A stretch of 64,000 nt of DNA from Eggerthella timonensis (GTDB lineage: Bacteria > Actinomycetota > Coriobacteriia > Coriobacteriales > Eggerthellaceae): the NCBI RefSeq assembly GCF_900184265.1, contig NZ_FXXA01000002.1, forward strand, positions 372,001 to 436,000, in the 5' to 3' direction. Both the position numbers and the translations under genes were made by a program. This document shows, one piece after another, positions 16,934 to 24,951 of this stretch (position 1 is the first letter of the stretch; every line of letters starts with the position of its first letter). A model generated the notes under the pieces. It was not told where the DNA came from, searched no databases, and saw only the letters and a program-made list of their open reading frames with translations.

Positions 16934-17362
16934 TCAGTTCATGTTCCCGAGCAGAAAGACGGCCGCGCCTGCAATCGCCAAAACGACAAGACCGGCCACG
17001 GCAACGATGAGGCCTTTGGGCACGCGCATGCGCTCACGCTCCCTCCCTCGCCTTTCAGACCGATTTGCGAACACCTCGGACAACCCCAATTCCTCCGAAG
17101 AATCATCCTCGTCAGCCTTCTCGTCATCGAGGGATGGGGGGCTACCCCCGTTCGTCTCCTCATCGAATATCCCTGACTCTATCCAATCGGTGAACGAGCC
17201 ACCGGGAACGAATCCCTCGCCGTACAGGAACCCGTCTTCCACCTCCGAATCGCCTCGCGGAATGAGTACGCGATCCTTCTTCTTCCGCGCGTGCCTCCCG
17301 CGAGGAGCCTCAAGCAGATCCACCTGAAAGGATCGGTCGTCGTCCGTTATCTCGATCCTCAT
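16934..17362 (-). CDS. Tail-anchored protein of unknown function
   Basis: A 142-residue protein. It has a charged N-terminal part starting [16 protein letters not shown], an acidic middle ([13 protein letters not shown]), an Arg-rich stretch and a single membrane helix at the very end (about 118-138), so most of it is cytoplasmic. Its ATG overlaps the DUF192 stop by four bases, and its own stop lies one base before an upstream start of the lipase gene. It therefore physically bridges the Tad operon and the effector gene. No family recognised. Confidence 0.75.
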   Translation of the reverse strand: MRIEITDDDRSFQVDLLEAPRGRHARKKKDRVLIPRGDSEVEDGFLYGEGFVPGGSFTDWIESGIFDEETNGGSPPSLDDEKADEDDSSEELGLSEVFANRSERRGRERERMRVPKGLIVAVAGLVVLAIAGAAVFLLGNMN

Positions 17363-17736
17363 ACCATCCCCTCGTCGCCGATAAACATGCTCGAAGGCGC
17401 TTCGCTGAACGTGCCGCTTTCGAATTCAACCGCTATGGTGCCCCCGCGAGGCGCCATAGCCACGCGCCACGGCATGACCCCCTTCGACAACCCCGCCACC
17501 TCGTACCGAGGCCCATCGCCCGAAACCAGCCAGAGAACGTCAAGCGGGACCCGCATGAACATCATATGGATGGAGCGGCAGCGATCGAACGCCAACCCGC
17601 ACCGTGCGGGAACCGACCGCTTCCCCATCAGCCCGAAAAACCGCTGAGCAAAGCTCGTCGCCCAAGCGCAGCGCAGCGCGATGCGCTCTCCGCTGGGCAT
17701 GAGAGCCTCCGCCGTCAAAGGATACGAATCGTTCAT
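17359..17736 (-). CDS. DUF192 family protein
   Basis: A 125-residue protein. The DUF192 hallmark SIHMMFMRVPLDVLWL lies near residues 54-69 and a G-L-M-G-K segment near 35-39. Function is unknown. Members often sit in secretion or pilus clusters of actinobacteria, and this one is 13 bases behind tadC and overlaps the next gene (ATGA). Confidence 0.85.
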   Translation of the reverse strand: MNDSYPLTAEALMPSGERIALRCAWATSFAQRFFGLMGKRSVPARCGLAFDRCRSIHMMFMRVPLDVLWLVSGDGPRYEVAGLSKGVMPWRVAMAPRGGTIAVEFESGTFSEAPSSMFIGDEGMV

Positions 17737-17749
17737 CCGAACCCTCCCA

Positions 17750-18691
17750 TCAGCCCAGCATGGTCAGAACTTGACCGATGAGCGGAGCGCATAGGATGAT
17801 GACGAGCACGGGAAACACGAACATGAGCATGGGCATGAGCATCTTCACCTGTAGCGCGTTCGCCTTCTCCTCGATATGCAGTCGACGCATGGTACGCGCG
17901 GAGCTCGCCTGTTCTTGCAGGATATCGAGCAGCGGAGCTCCCGAGGCCTCGGCCTGGGCGAGCGAGGCTGCGAATATCTGCAGCGACTCCACCCCGGACC
18001 TGGCGGCAAAGTTGGCAAGGGCGCGGTTGCGAGAGCTGTACCGGGACTCTTCCACCACGTCCTCGAACGACTCGGCAAGTTTCCCATCCATGCGCTCGGC
18101 CACGACACGCAAAGCCGACTCGAACGTCGACCCCGCCGAAACGGCAACCGCCATCAGGTCGAGCGCGTCGGGAAGATCCTCGTCGAGTTGACGGCGCCAT
18201 TCCGCGCGGCGGGCGGCGATATAGAACATGGGTATTTGGCTTCCCAAAATGACGCACAGGATGAACACCGACACGCTTCGCAAGGGGTCGGCGAGCGAAG
18301 CGGCGGCAAAAAGGCCCGCTACGACGCCACCCGTCAAACTGATAACCCTGAACGCCCAGAATGAGGACGCCGTCATCTTCACGCCGGAGTACACGAGCCA
18401 GTTTCGGTCTTCCTCTCCCGCCCCTTCCGCCATGGGAACGAAGCGCGACACCGCGTCGGCGATATGGGAGAGCATAGACTGATTCTGCCCCGAAGAAGCT
18501 CCCGCGCCCTTCTTGCTTGCGGAGGGGCCTTCGCCCCGCATGCGCGCGAGCAGCCCGCCGCGCGACGCAGGCTCATGGGAAACAGGGCCCTTCCTCTCCG
18601 ATCGAGCTGAGGGAAAGGCTTTGGAGAGCACGCCTCCGAATACCAGCGCCGCTGAGAGGGACACTCCGATTATAACGATAAGTGCGATCAT
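17750..18691 (-). CDS. tadC: Tad pilus inner-membrane platform protein TadC
   Basis: A 313-residue protein of the type II secretion F family. An N-terminal helix is followed by a cytoplasmic linker, a helix pair near 115-160, the cytoplasmic GspF-like helical domain (LDALDLMAVAVSAGSTFESAL and EASGAPLLDILQEQA) and a terminal helix (VFPVLVIILCAPLIGQVL). With TadB it forms the platform on which the ATPase TadA acts. It starts 32 bases after tadB. Confidence 0.92.
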   Translation of the reverse strand: MIALIVIIGVSLSAALVFGGVLSKAFPSARSERKGPVSHEPASRGGLLARMRGEGPSASKKGAGASSGQNQSMLSHIADAVSRFVPMAEGAGEEDRNWLVYSGVKMTASSFWAFRVISLTGGVVAGLFAAASLADPLRSVSVFILCVILGSQIPMFYIAARRAEWRRQLDEDLPDALDLMAVAVSAGSTFESALRVVAERMDGKLAESFEDVVEESRYSSRNRALANFAARSGVESLQIFAASLAQAEASGAPLLDILQEQASSARTMRRLHIEEKANALQVKMLMPMLMFVFPVLVIILCAPLIGQVLTMLG

Positions 18692-18723
18692 GGCACGTCC
18701 TTCGTTCGACGACCTTGCAGGCC

Positions 18724-19599
18724 TTAGACGATCTTGCCCATCTTGCTCAGAACGAACAAGCCAGCCCCATCCATGAAGAGGCAGAGGATGATGACGGGCA
18801 AACCGTCTGCGGACATATAGAAATCACGATGGACCTGGGATATGCCCATCAACGCGAAGAAGATGACGATGGGGATGATCGTCATGATAGTGGTAGACGT
18901 CTTCGCCATCGAAGTTTTCGACTTCACGAACTGGCGCATCTCGCTGCGCGTGCGAACGGTGGCGCCCACTTGCTCGGTGATGTCGGCGATAGACCCGCCT
19001 TGCACGGACTGGATGGACACCGCCGTGGCGAACAGACGCAAGTCGTCCGATTTGACGCGCTTGGCAAGATCGTCAAGCGCCTTCGGCATGGAAGCGCCGG
19101 ACGACACCTCCTCGACAAGCCGAAAGAACTCGCTCTTGAGCGGCTCTCCCATGTTCTCGGCCACCGGGATGAGCGCCTGGCGTAGCGTCAGACCCGCGCG
19201 GAGGTTCGCAGCGATAAGGGGCATGGCGTTTCCCAGGTGGTCCTCAAAGCGGGCGATATTGCGACGACGCTGCATCATGATCCATAGAGGAACGACCATA
19301 ACGCCGAAAAGCGCCGCCATGAGCGACTCGCTGAGGGCCAGCCCCATCGCCTGGCATGCGAAGAATGGAATCACTGCGGTCAGGGCCCCTATCAGAACAA
19401 CCTCCCGAGGAAGAAGATCGATGCCCGCCTGATCAGTGATCTCTTTGACGCGGGAAACCAGGCCGTCCAAAGACAGGCCCCGATGGCGCGCCGCCTCTTC
19501 CCGCGCTCGGAACCTGATACGCATGCCGCGCGATATAAGGAGCAGAACCACGCCAAGAGCCACGAGCGCGGATATGAGCACCACTTCGAAAATACTCAT
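18724..19599 (-). CDS. tadB: Tad pilus inner-membrane platform protein TadB
   Basis: A 291-residue GspF-family membrane protein. It has an N-terminal helix (residues 4-22), central helices around 65-108, the conserved cytoplasmic segment with GNAMPLIAANLRAGLTLRQAL and GGSIADITEQVG, and two terminal helices. Its ATG overlaps the tadA stop by four bases. Confidence 0.93.
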   Translation of the reverse strand: MSIFEVVLISALVALGVVLLLISRGMRIRFRAREEAARHRGLSLDGLVSRVKEITDQAGIDLLPREVVLIGALTAVIPFFACQAMGLALSESLMAALFGVMVVPLWIMMQRRRNIARFEDHLGNAMPLIAANLRAGLTLRQALIPVAENMGEPLKSEFFRLVEEVSSGASMPKALDDLAKRVKSDDLRLFATAVSIQSVQGGSIADITEQVGATVRTRSEMRQFVKSKTSMAKTSTTIMTIIPIVIFFALMGISQVHRDFYMSADGLPVIILCLFMDGAGLFVLSKMGKIV

Positions 19600-20888
19600 C
19601 GCACGAACAACCTTCCGTCAAGATCGACCCCCTGAAACGTCATGCGGTCGATATGGCTGTCTGTGGGGCGGTCGCCCGTAGGGACAAAGCGGCCCGTTAC
19701 TTTCCCGCCTGTAAAGGGATCCTGCTCGAACCGCATGATCGGAGCCATCGTCACCATGTCACCTTGCATCCCGCATACCTCTGCGATTTCCACGACGCGT
19801 CGCGATCCGTCGGGAAAGCGACGGACGGCAACGATGAAGTCGATAGCGTTCGCGATGAACTCGCGAATGGAGCGCACCGGCATGTCATGCCCTGCCAGCT
19901 GGATCATCGACTGCAGACGATCGACGCACTCGCGAGGGTTGTTCGCATGGATGGTGGTGAGCGACCCATCGTGGCCCGTGCTCATGGCCTGCAGCATATC
20001 GAACGCTTCCGCGCCACGACACTCGCCCACGACGATGCGGTCGGGCCGCATGCGCAATGCGTTGATAACGAGATCCATGATGGTGATGGTTCCTTTGCCC
20101 TCGGCGTTGGGAGGGCGTGATTGCAGACGAACGACTTGCGGCTTGTTGATATAAAGCTCCGGGGTGTCCTCGATGGTGACGATGCGCTGCCCGTCGGGGA
20201 TGAACAGGGACAACGCATTGAGCAGCGTCGTTTTGCCCGTGCCCGTGCCTCCCGATATGATGATGTTCATGCGCCCGCGCACCATGCACTTCATGAACAG
20301 TCCCATGCGATTGTCGAAGGCCCCGATGTCGATCAGGTTGCGCGGCTTGAGCACGTCGTTGTGGAACTTTCTGATGCTGAGCAACGGATGGTCAACCGCG
20401 ATGATGGGCACGACGGCGTTGACGCGCGAGCCGTCGAACGACGCGCCGGGACGATGCAAGATGCAGTCGCAGAGCGGCGCCCCTTCGTCGCAACGACGGT
20501 TGTCAGCTTCGGCGATGCGCACGATGATGCTCCGTATATGCTCGTCATCGAAAAAATGCTGATCGCTGCGCTTGATTTTGCCAGAATGCTCGATCCAGAT
20601 GTCGTCGGGGCCGTTGACCATGATCTCGGTAACGGCTTCGTCGTTGAGCAGCGCTTCAAGGGGTCCCAGGCGAAAGAGGTTGTCCGACACATCCTCGGCA
20701 GCCTGGCGCCGCACCCCCTCGGGGCGCGTCGAAAACAGAGGATGCCTGTTGACGACGCCGCTCACGATGACGTTTGCGCGCTCCTCGTCCACGCGGTCGG
20801 ATTCTCCCGTTAGGCGCAGATTGTTGAGCTCGATGCGCGCGGTTGCCATCGCCTCACGCACCATCTCGTCGAACTCGCGCGGAAGCAT
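19596..20888 (-). CDS. tadA: Tad pilus assembly ATPase TadA/CpaF
   Basis: A 430-residue secretion ATPase of the GspE/VirB11 superfamily. Walker A is GGTGTGKTT with Lys219. Further hallmarks are the VNGPDDIWIE segment, the Asp box TIEDTPELY, the Walker B region DRIVVGECRGAEAFDML and the His box GHDGSLTTIHANNP. It powers Flp pilin polymerisation. The cpaB stop TGA shares its last base with this ATG; a GTG one codon upstream is also possible. Confidence 0.96.
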   Translation of the reverse strand: MLPREFDEMVREAMATARIELNNLRLTGESDRVDEERANVIVSGVVNRHPLFSTRPEGVRRQAAEDVSDNLFRLGPLEALLNDEAVTEIMVNGPDDIWIEHSGKIKRSDQHFFDDEHIRSIIVRIAEADNRRCDEGAPLCDCILHRPGASFDGSRVNAVVPIIAVDHPLLSIRKFHNDVLKPRNLIDIGAFDNRMGLFMKCMVRGRMNIIISGGTGTGKTTLLNALSLFIPDGQRIVTIEDTPELYINKPQVVRLQSRPPNAEGKGTITIMDLVINALRMRPDRIVVGECRGAEAFDMLQAMSTGHDGSLTTIHANNPRECVDRLQSMIQLAGHDMPVRSIREFIANAIDFIVAVRRFPDGSRRVVEIAEVCGMQGDMVTMAPIMRFEQDPFTGGKVTGRFVPTGDRPTDSHIDRMTFQGVDLDGRLFVR

Positions 20889-21682
20889 CACGCCTCCCCA
20901 GGAATCTCAGCGGGATGCAGCGCGAGGCGCACGCGCTCAGCGGCGGAAACGAATACGGCGTCTTCGAGCGTGAGCTCCAACGTAACGCGGCTGTATCCCT
21001 CGGTCTTTTCAGAGCCGAGCTTTTCATCGAGCGCGAGCACCCGCACGCTCGAGACGAGGGTCGACCACGCATCGTTCGACTGCGATATGACGTCCACCAT
21101 GTCTCCTACGCGCAAGAGCGGCGATACCCCTGACGCCTCGTCAAGCGACAGCGACAGGGCCACATGGCCGTCACCAATCGCGGAGGCCAGAGTCGCCGGC
21201 GACGCCGACTCCCGCACAGCCGACGCGGAAACGGGAATCCCCGGGCTCAAGCGCACGGTCACGCGCTTCCCCACCAGCGTACCCGCCTCATCGATCGTCA
21301 CGGCGTCGACGGGGATGAGGGTCATCGGAATCGCAGCCTCCGCAAGATCCGAAGCGCCGATAGCCTCGCCGGGAGCAATCTCGCGCGTCGCGACCAAGAC
21401 CGCCCGTTGATTGGCTTTCTCGGAATCGATCAGTTCTTGCGCCTGCATCGTGCGATATGACGAGAACAGCATCGCGCCCACCGCAACGGCAATGGAGAAG
21501 CAGGCCACGATCACCAGCGATCGCCGCATGCTGTCGTACGATTCGCCTGCGTTGCGACGGCGACCTTTCCTCTTCTTCTTAGAACGATCCTGGGGCACGG
21601 CGGGCTCATCGGGTTCCGCTTTGTCGCCCTTTCCAGGCATGGCGAACCCTTCGCCCTCGAGCCAATCGTTATCATCGCGCAT
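20888..21682 (-). CDS. cpaB: Flp pilus assembly protein CpaB/RcpC (SAF domain)
   Basis: A 264-residue protein. A Lys/Arg-rich cytoplasmic N-terminus (KKKRKGRRR) precedes a TM helix near 53-73. The SAF fold follows (VATREIAPGEAIGASDLAEA and GTLVGKRVTVRLSPGIPV), then the RcpC domain (VALSLSLDEASGVSPLLRVGDMVDV). The ATG behind GAAAGGG was preferred to a GTG six codons upstream. It is part of the periplasmic side of the Tad machine. Confidence 0.92.
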   Translation of the reverse strand: MRDDNDWLEGEGFAMPGKGDKAEPDEPAVPQDRSKKKRKGRRRNAGESYDSMRRSLVIVACFSIAVAVGAMLFSSYRTMQAQELIDSEKANQRAVLVATREIAPGEAIGASDLAEAAIPMTLIPVDAVTIDEAGTLVGKRVTVRLSPGIPVSASAVRESASPATLASAIGDGHVALSLSLDEASGVSPLLRVGDMVDVISQSNDAWSTLVSSVRVLALDEKLGSEKTEGYSRVTLELTLEDAVFVSAAERVRLALHPAEIPGEA

Positions 21683-21725
21683 AGTCAACCCTTTCTTCAC
21701 TTACCAAGCCGTGCGACCGACGCCC

Positions 21726-22385
21726 TCAGACGTCCCTGACGACACCGTCGATGGCAGCCCTCAGGCCTCGCGGGAACCCGCCATCGCTCAACGATATATT
21801 CGATATTCCGGCACCCGAAGTAGCTCCCCCGTCGAACGTCCAGACGGCCTTTTTACCGATAGCGACATCGCTTGGACGCCACACCACGTCAGACGAGGAG
21901 TACAGATCCGTCGTCCAGGCCAAATTGCCGGCAATAGGTATACTCCGTATACCTATCATGGAGAGGAACAAGGGCTTATACGAACCCGAAAGCACTAGGC
22001 TGATCCCCAAGACACGCCTTCCGTCGGCCAGCTGAACTCCGTCCGGAGTGCGATAACCCTTTTCAACCTCGTAAAACAAACACTCGGCTTGTCCGACGTA
22101 ACCGTTTGCCGCAAGGGCTCGCTCGACGGAGTCGAACACCACCTGATCCGGCCGGTCGGCGAACTTGATTCTCTCGCCTTCGGAGAACACCGCATCTTTG
22201 ACGACTTCGAGATGCTGCTCCTGCATTGTCTTCCCGCGGTTCGCTCCGGCAAAATCAACGGCAAGGCCGGCGAACGTCACCAAAACAAAGAGCAGGCACA
22301 AGAACAGCACCGCCACCTGCCCGCCCAGCGCGGAACGACGGGCGCAAGGACGCACGGGTGATAAACGCTTGTTACGTGATCTCAT
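21726..22385 (-). CDS. TadG-like pilus assembly protein
   Basis: About 219 residues (start uncertain; in-frame ATG at 22385, alternative TTG at 22397). A basic N-terminus leads to the TadE/G-type helix GGQVAVLFLCLLFVLVTFAG, and the remainder is extracytoplasmic. It overlaps the preceding TadE-like gene by 14 bases. Such proteins are pseudopilin-like minor components or adhesin carriers of Tad pili. Confidence 0.82.
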   Translation of the reverse strand: MRSRNKRLSPVRPCARRSALGGQVAVLFLCLLFVLVTFAGLAVDFAGANRGKTMQEQHLEVVKDAVFSEGERIKFADRPDQVVFDSVERALAANGYVGQAECLFYEVEKGYRTPDGVQLADGRRVLGISLVLSGSYKPLFLSMIGIRSIPIAGNLAWTTDLYSSSDVVWRPSDVAIGKKAVWTFDGGATSGAGISNISLSDGGFPRGLRAAIDGVVRDV

Positions 22386-22890
22386 ATTTCTGCCCAATCA
22401 GATAGGTTCTCTCCACGTGGCCCGACATGCTGGTCGAAGCACCAAGCGAGAGCAGGTCTCGATAGGTGTACGACACATCGGCTTGCACCTCGAGGGTCCT
22501 CATCTCCACGGTCGAACGCGTCTTGCCAAACGCCTGGGCCACGCTATCGGGATCAACGTCCTCGCGCGTAGCTGGCGGAACCGTCACCGAAGCCGACGTT
22601 ACGCGAACATTCGAAGGATCCAATATCCCATCGTCGCAGAGCAGATTCTTGACCAGCTCCTCGTTCGACAGCGTCTCCCAGTTGGAAGGCAGCTCGCTGC
22701 CCAGCGACGTGAGACGCTGGGTTGCGAACGATCGCTCGAAAAAACTGAAGCTAGCCGCGAATATCGAAAACACCACGAGCAAGAACAGCGGCAAGACCAC
22801 GATGAATTCGACCGAAGCCTGCCCGCAAAACGTTTGGACGCCCCTCGCCGAACGACAGAAAAGGTGCCGGACTTTTTCCATGAACACCAT
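22372..22890 (-). CDS. TadE-like minor pilin
   Basis: A 172-residue protein with the TadE hallmark GQASVEFIVVLPLFLLVVFS (Gly then Glu five residues into the helix), the site recognised by the prepilin peptidase. The body is extracytoplasmic. Its ATG lies one base after the preceding gene's stop, with AGGGAG inside that gene's last codons. Confidence 0.87.
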   Translation of the reverse strand: MVFMEKVRHLFCRSARGVQTFCGQASVEFIVVLPLFLLVVFSIFAASFSFFERSFATQRLTSLGSELPSNWETLSNEELVKNLLCDDGILDPSNVRVTSASVTVPPATREDVDPDSVAQAFGKTRSTVEMRTLEVQADVSYTYRDLLSLGASTSMSGHVERTYLIGQKYEIT

Positions 22891-22891
22891 G

Positions 22892-23374
22892 TCAGAGCTC
22901 CCTGCCGATCGTCGCAAAGGCCATATACTTGCCTGTCACCTTGTACGTTCCGCCCCAACCGACGCCGTAAAAAACCGGGAACAGCGGCTCGATGGGCATC
23001 TTCACCTCCACGGTAATCTTCTCGCGCTTCTCTTTGATCGCTTGCGCCTTGTCCACCGCCCCATCGTCGGACAGCAGGCGCATCGTATAGGCCGCATCAG
23101 GCTCCCGCTCCTTAAGCAAGCTCACGGTCGAGCCGTTTGCTAATTGACCGGATAACTGTGCATGGGCAAGCGCGCTCGCCTCGTCCACTTCCTGCAAGGC
23201 GCCTCTCTGGGTTGCGCACCAGCGCGCAGTGTCGGACGCGACGGCTTGCGCCTGGCTCGACGCGGTAACGACGCGCGACACGTCAACGGCGATGAACATC
23301 AGCACGAAAAGAAACGGCACGACGCACAGAAACTCGACCGCAGCCTGCCCCTTGATACGATGCGAGCGACCCAT
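22892..23374 (-). CDS. tadE: TadE-like minor pilin
   Basis: A 160-residue protein. The cleavage/assembly motif GQAAVEFLCVVPFLFVLMF begins at residue 9 with the conserved Glu. It is followed by an extracytoplasmic domain. The start follows GGGAGGA, and it is ten bases behind the prepilin peptidase gene. Confidence 0.88.
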   Translation of the reverse strand: MGRSHRIKGQAAVEFLCVVPFLFVLMFIAVDVSRVVTASSQAQAVASDTARWCATQRGALQEVDEASALAHAQLSGQLANGSTVSLLKEREPDAAYTMRLLSDDGAVDKAQAIKEKREKITVEVKMPIEPLFPVFYGVGWGGTYKVTGKYMAFATIGREL

Positions 23375-23383
23375 GGATCCTCC

Positions 23384-24217
23384 CTATATGAACGCCGTTG
23401 CGGCAACGCCGGCTACGGCCACCGCCGGCGCGAGCGGAAGGCGCAACGACGTAACAGTTACACGGTTCTTCGCGCGACCTCGTAAGCCCCACAGGACGGA
23501 TGCGATGCTGGCGAGCACCAGCACGGCGAAGAACACACCCAACGACGTAAGCGTCTGCGCGCTCGCGAGAGCTGCCGCAATCACCGCTACGAGCAGCACA
23601 TCGCCTAACCCGCAAACCGCCGCCTGTCGGCTGACCAGCTCGAACATACGCGAGGCAGCCCACATAAACGCCGCCGCCCCGCATGACACCACGACATAGG
23701 CCAAGGGATCGCCCATCCCGAATGCGAGCAGCCCGCTTACAAACAGGAGCACGAGATGCGGCACAGGGACGATGCGAAAACGGGCATCCGCCATCGCAAT
23801 AGCGGCAAGAGCAAGGCCGAAGACGAGAGTGAGAGGGTCAAGCGACAGAGCATCGAACGAGAATACTCCTCGCGCAATCGATGCCGCAGGGACAAATGCA
23901 AACAACATGAGCCAAGGCAAAGCGCATGAAAGCGGAGGGTTGTAACCACCTCGACCGTACGACGCGCGCTCTACCGTGTCGGCATCGATTCGCCCCATGC
24001 CGTTCAACGTCTTAAGCGTCTTCGGCGCTACAAGACCGAGAGCGGCTTGAGAAGCAACCGTCGCAAGCCAGTTGCTCTCGCACTGGCCCTCCCGAAGTGC
24101 TTCGATCTCCGCGGCGTCTTCGCGGTCGAGCACCGCGAAACGCAGCCTCTGGTAACCGTAGGCGCCCAGCCATGCAACGATCGCCGCGCCACATGCTCCT
24201 ACGATCAAAGGTATCAC
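23384..24217 (-). CDS. tadV: Type IV prepilin peptidase, TadV/CpaA family
   Basis: A polytopic A24 aspartic peptidase of about 277 residues (GTG at 24217 behind AAAGAGGG; another GTG at 24250 is in frame). Both catalytic aspartates are visible, in AMADARFRIVPVP and in the GxGD motif CGLGDVLL. It has an extra N-terminal region of about 100 residues before the peptidase core. It processes Flp and TadE-like pilins encoded on either side. Confidence 0.88.
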   Translation of the reverse strand: MIPLIVGACGAAIVAWLGAYGYQRLRFAVLDREDAAEIEALREGQCESNWLATVASQAALGLVAPKTLKTLNGMGRIDADTVERASYGRGGYNPPLSCALPWLMLFAFVPAASIARGVFSFDALSLDPLTLVFGLALAAIAMADARFRIVPVPHLVLLFVSGLLAFGMGDPLAYVVVSCGAAAFMWAASRMFELVSRQAAVCGLGDVLLVAVIAAALASAQTLTSLGVFFAVLVLASIASVLWGLRGRAKNRVTVTSLRLPLAPAVAVAGVAATAFI

Positions 24218-24317
24218 GAGAACCCTCTTTTCCTCAGTCTCGAATCGCACCGTTCGAAAGCGGCTTCAAGGCGCAGATCCCCGCTCCCTTCCGGTCGAAT
24301 CGTTGTATCTCGGCAAT

Positions 24318-24369
24318 GAAAAGAGATCGGCTCAATCCGTTCGAAGGCGAATCAAGCCGATCCTCTTTC
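24318..24369 (-). terminator. Attenuator between flp pilins and downstream tad genes
   Basis: A stem of about 15 bp (24318-24332 with 24355-24369, one bulge) is followed on the minus strand by CTTTTCATT. Placed after the two pilin genes, it would let pilin mRNA exceed assembly-gene mRNA. Read-through is needed for the rest of the operon. Confidence 0.65.
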
Positions 24370-24387
24370 ACGAACGCTTTATCAGCG

Positions 24388-24579
24388 CTATATGCTCTGC
24401 AAGAAATTGCCCAAATCGGTTATCTTTTCTCCCACGACGCCCTGGAGGGAGACAAGTCCCGCAACAAGCAATATCCCGATGAGCGCAACGATGAGCGTCC
24501 ATTCGATAGAGCCTTGCCCGGGAAGCTTCGCGTCGGCAATACGAGCGCGCGCCATCGTTTTCATTAGAAATCGAGTCAT
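24388..24579 (-). CDS. flp: Flp-type major pilin (second copy)
   Basis: A 63-residue pilin. A short basic leader ends in GQGSIEWTLIVALIGILLVA, with Gly/Gln and the conserved Glu for TadV processing; the mature pilin is a single hydrophobic helix plus a short tail. The ATG is 7 bases after GGGGAGAG. Confidence 0.9.
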   Translation of the reverse strand: MTRFLMKTMARARIADAKLPGQGSIEWTLIVALIGILLVAGLVSLQGVVGEKITDLGNFLQSI

Positions 24580-24611
24580 ATTCTCTCCCCGAGCCTCAAA
24601 CAGCACAGCGC

Positions 24612-24809
24612 TTACGGGTTCACGCCGTTCAGGGTGGTGGTTACATCGTTGAGCTTTTGGTTCATGATGCCGGACAGCGCCGTCAGCCCCGCGATAAGCG
24701 CAATGCCGATGACTGCGACAATGATGATCCATTCGATGGATCCCTGGCCGGAAAGGGCCGGCTGAGAAAGACGCTCGCGACTCATCGCGCCTTGAACGAT
24801 CTTGAACAT
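24612..24809 (-). CDS. flp: Flp-type major pilin (first copy)
   Basis: A 65-residue pilin whose ATG follows AAAAGGAG. Leader then GQGSIEWIIIVAVIGIALIA, closely similar to the second copy. It is the first gene of the Tad operon. The region upstream (24810-24951) must hold the operon promoter, but no clear -35/-10 pair was identified. Confidence 0.9.
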   Translation of the reverse strand: MFKIVQGAMSRERLSQPALSGQGSIEWIIIVAVIGIALIAGLTALSGIMNQKLNDVTTTLNGVNP

Positions 24810-24951
24810 GAGAATCTCCTTTTCTAGCTTGCATTTCGTGAAACCAAAGGATTCAACGCCATCAGTATCCAACTTCAACAATTTCGCAACAACATGAATC
24901 CCAATAATGAGCATCCCATGATCGAGACGCCCGCGTACTCTCGTCTGGCTT

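Noticed and set aside
24388-24834. 148-codon frame covering both pilin genes
   Set aside because: Only its last 63 codons are a pilin with its own ribosome site; the first part is an out-of-frame reading of the first pilin.
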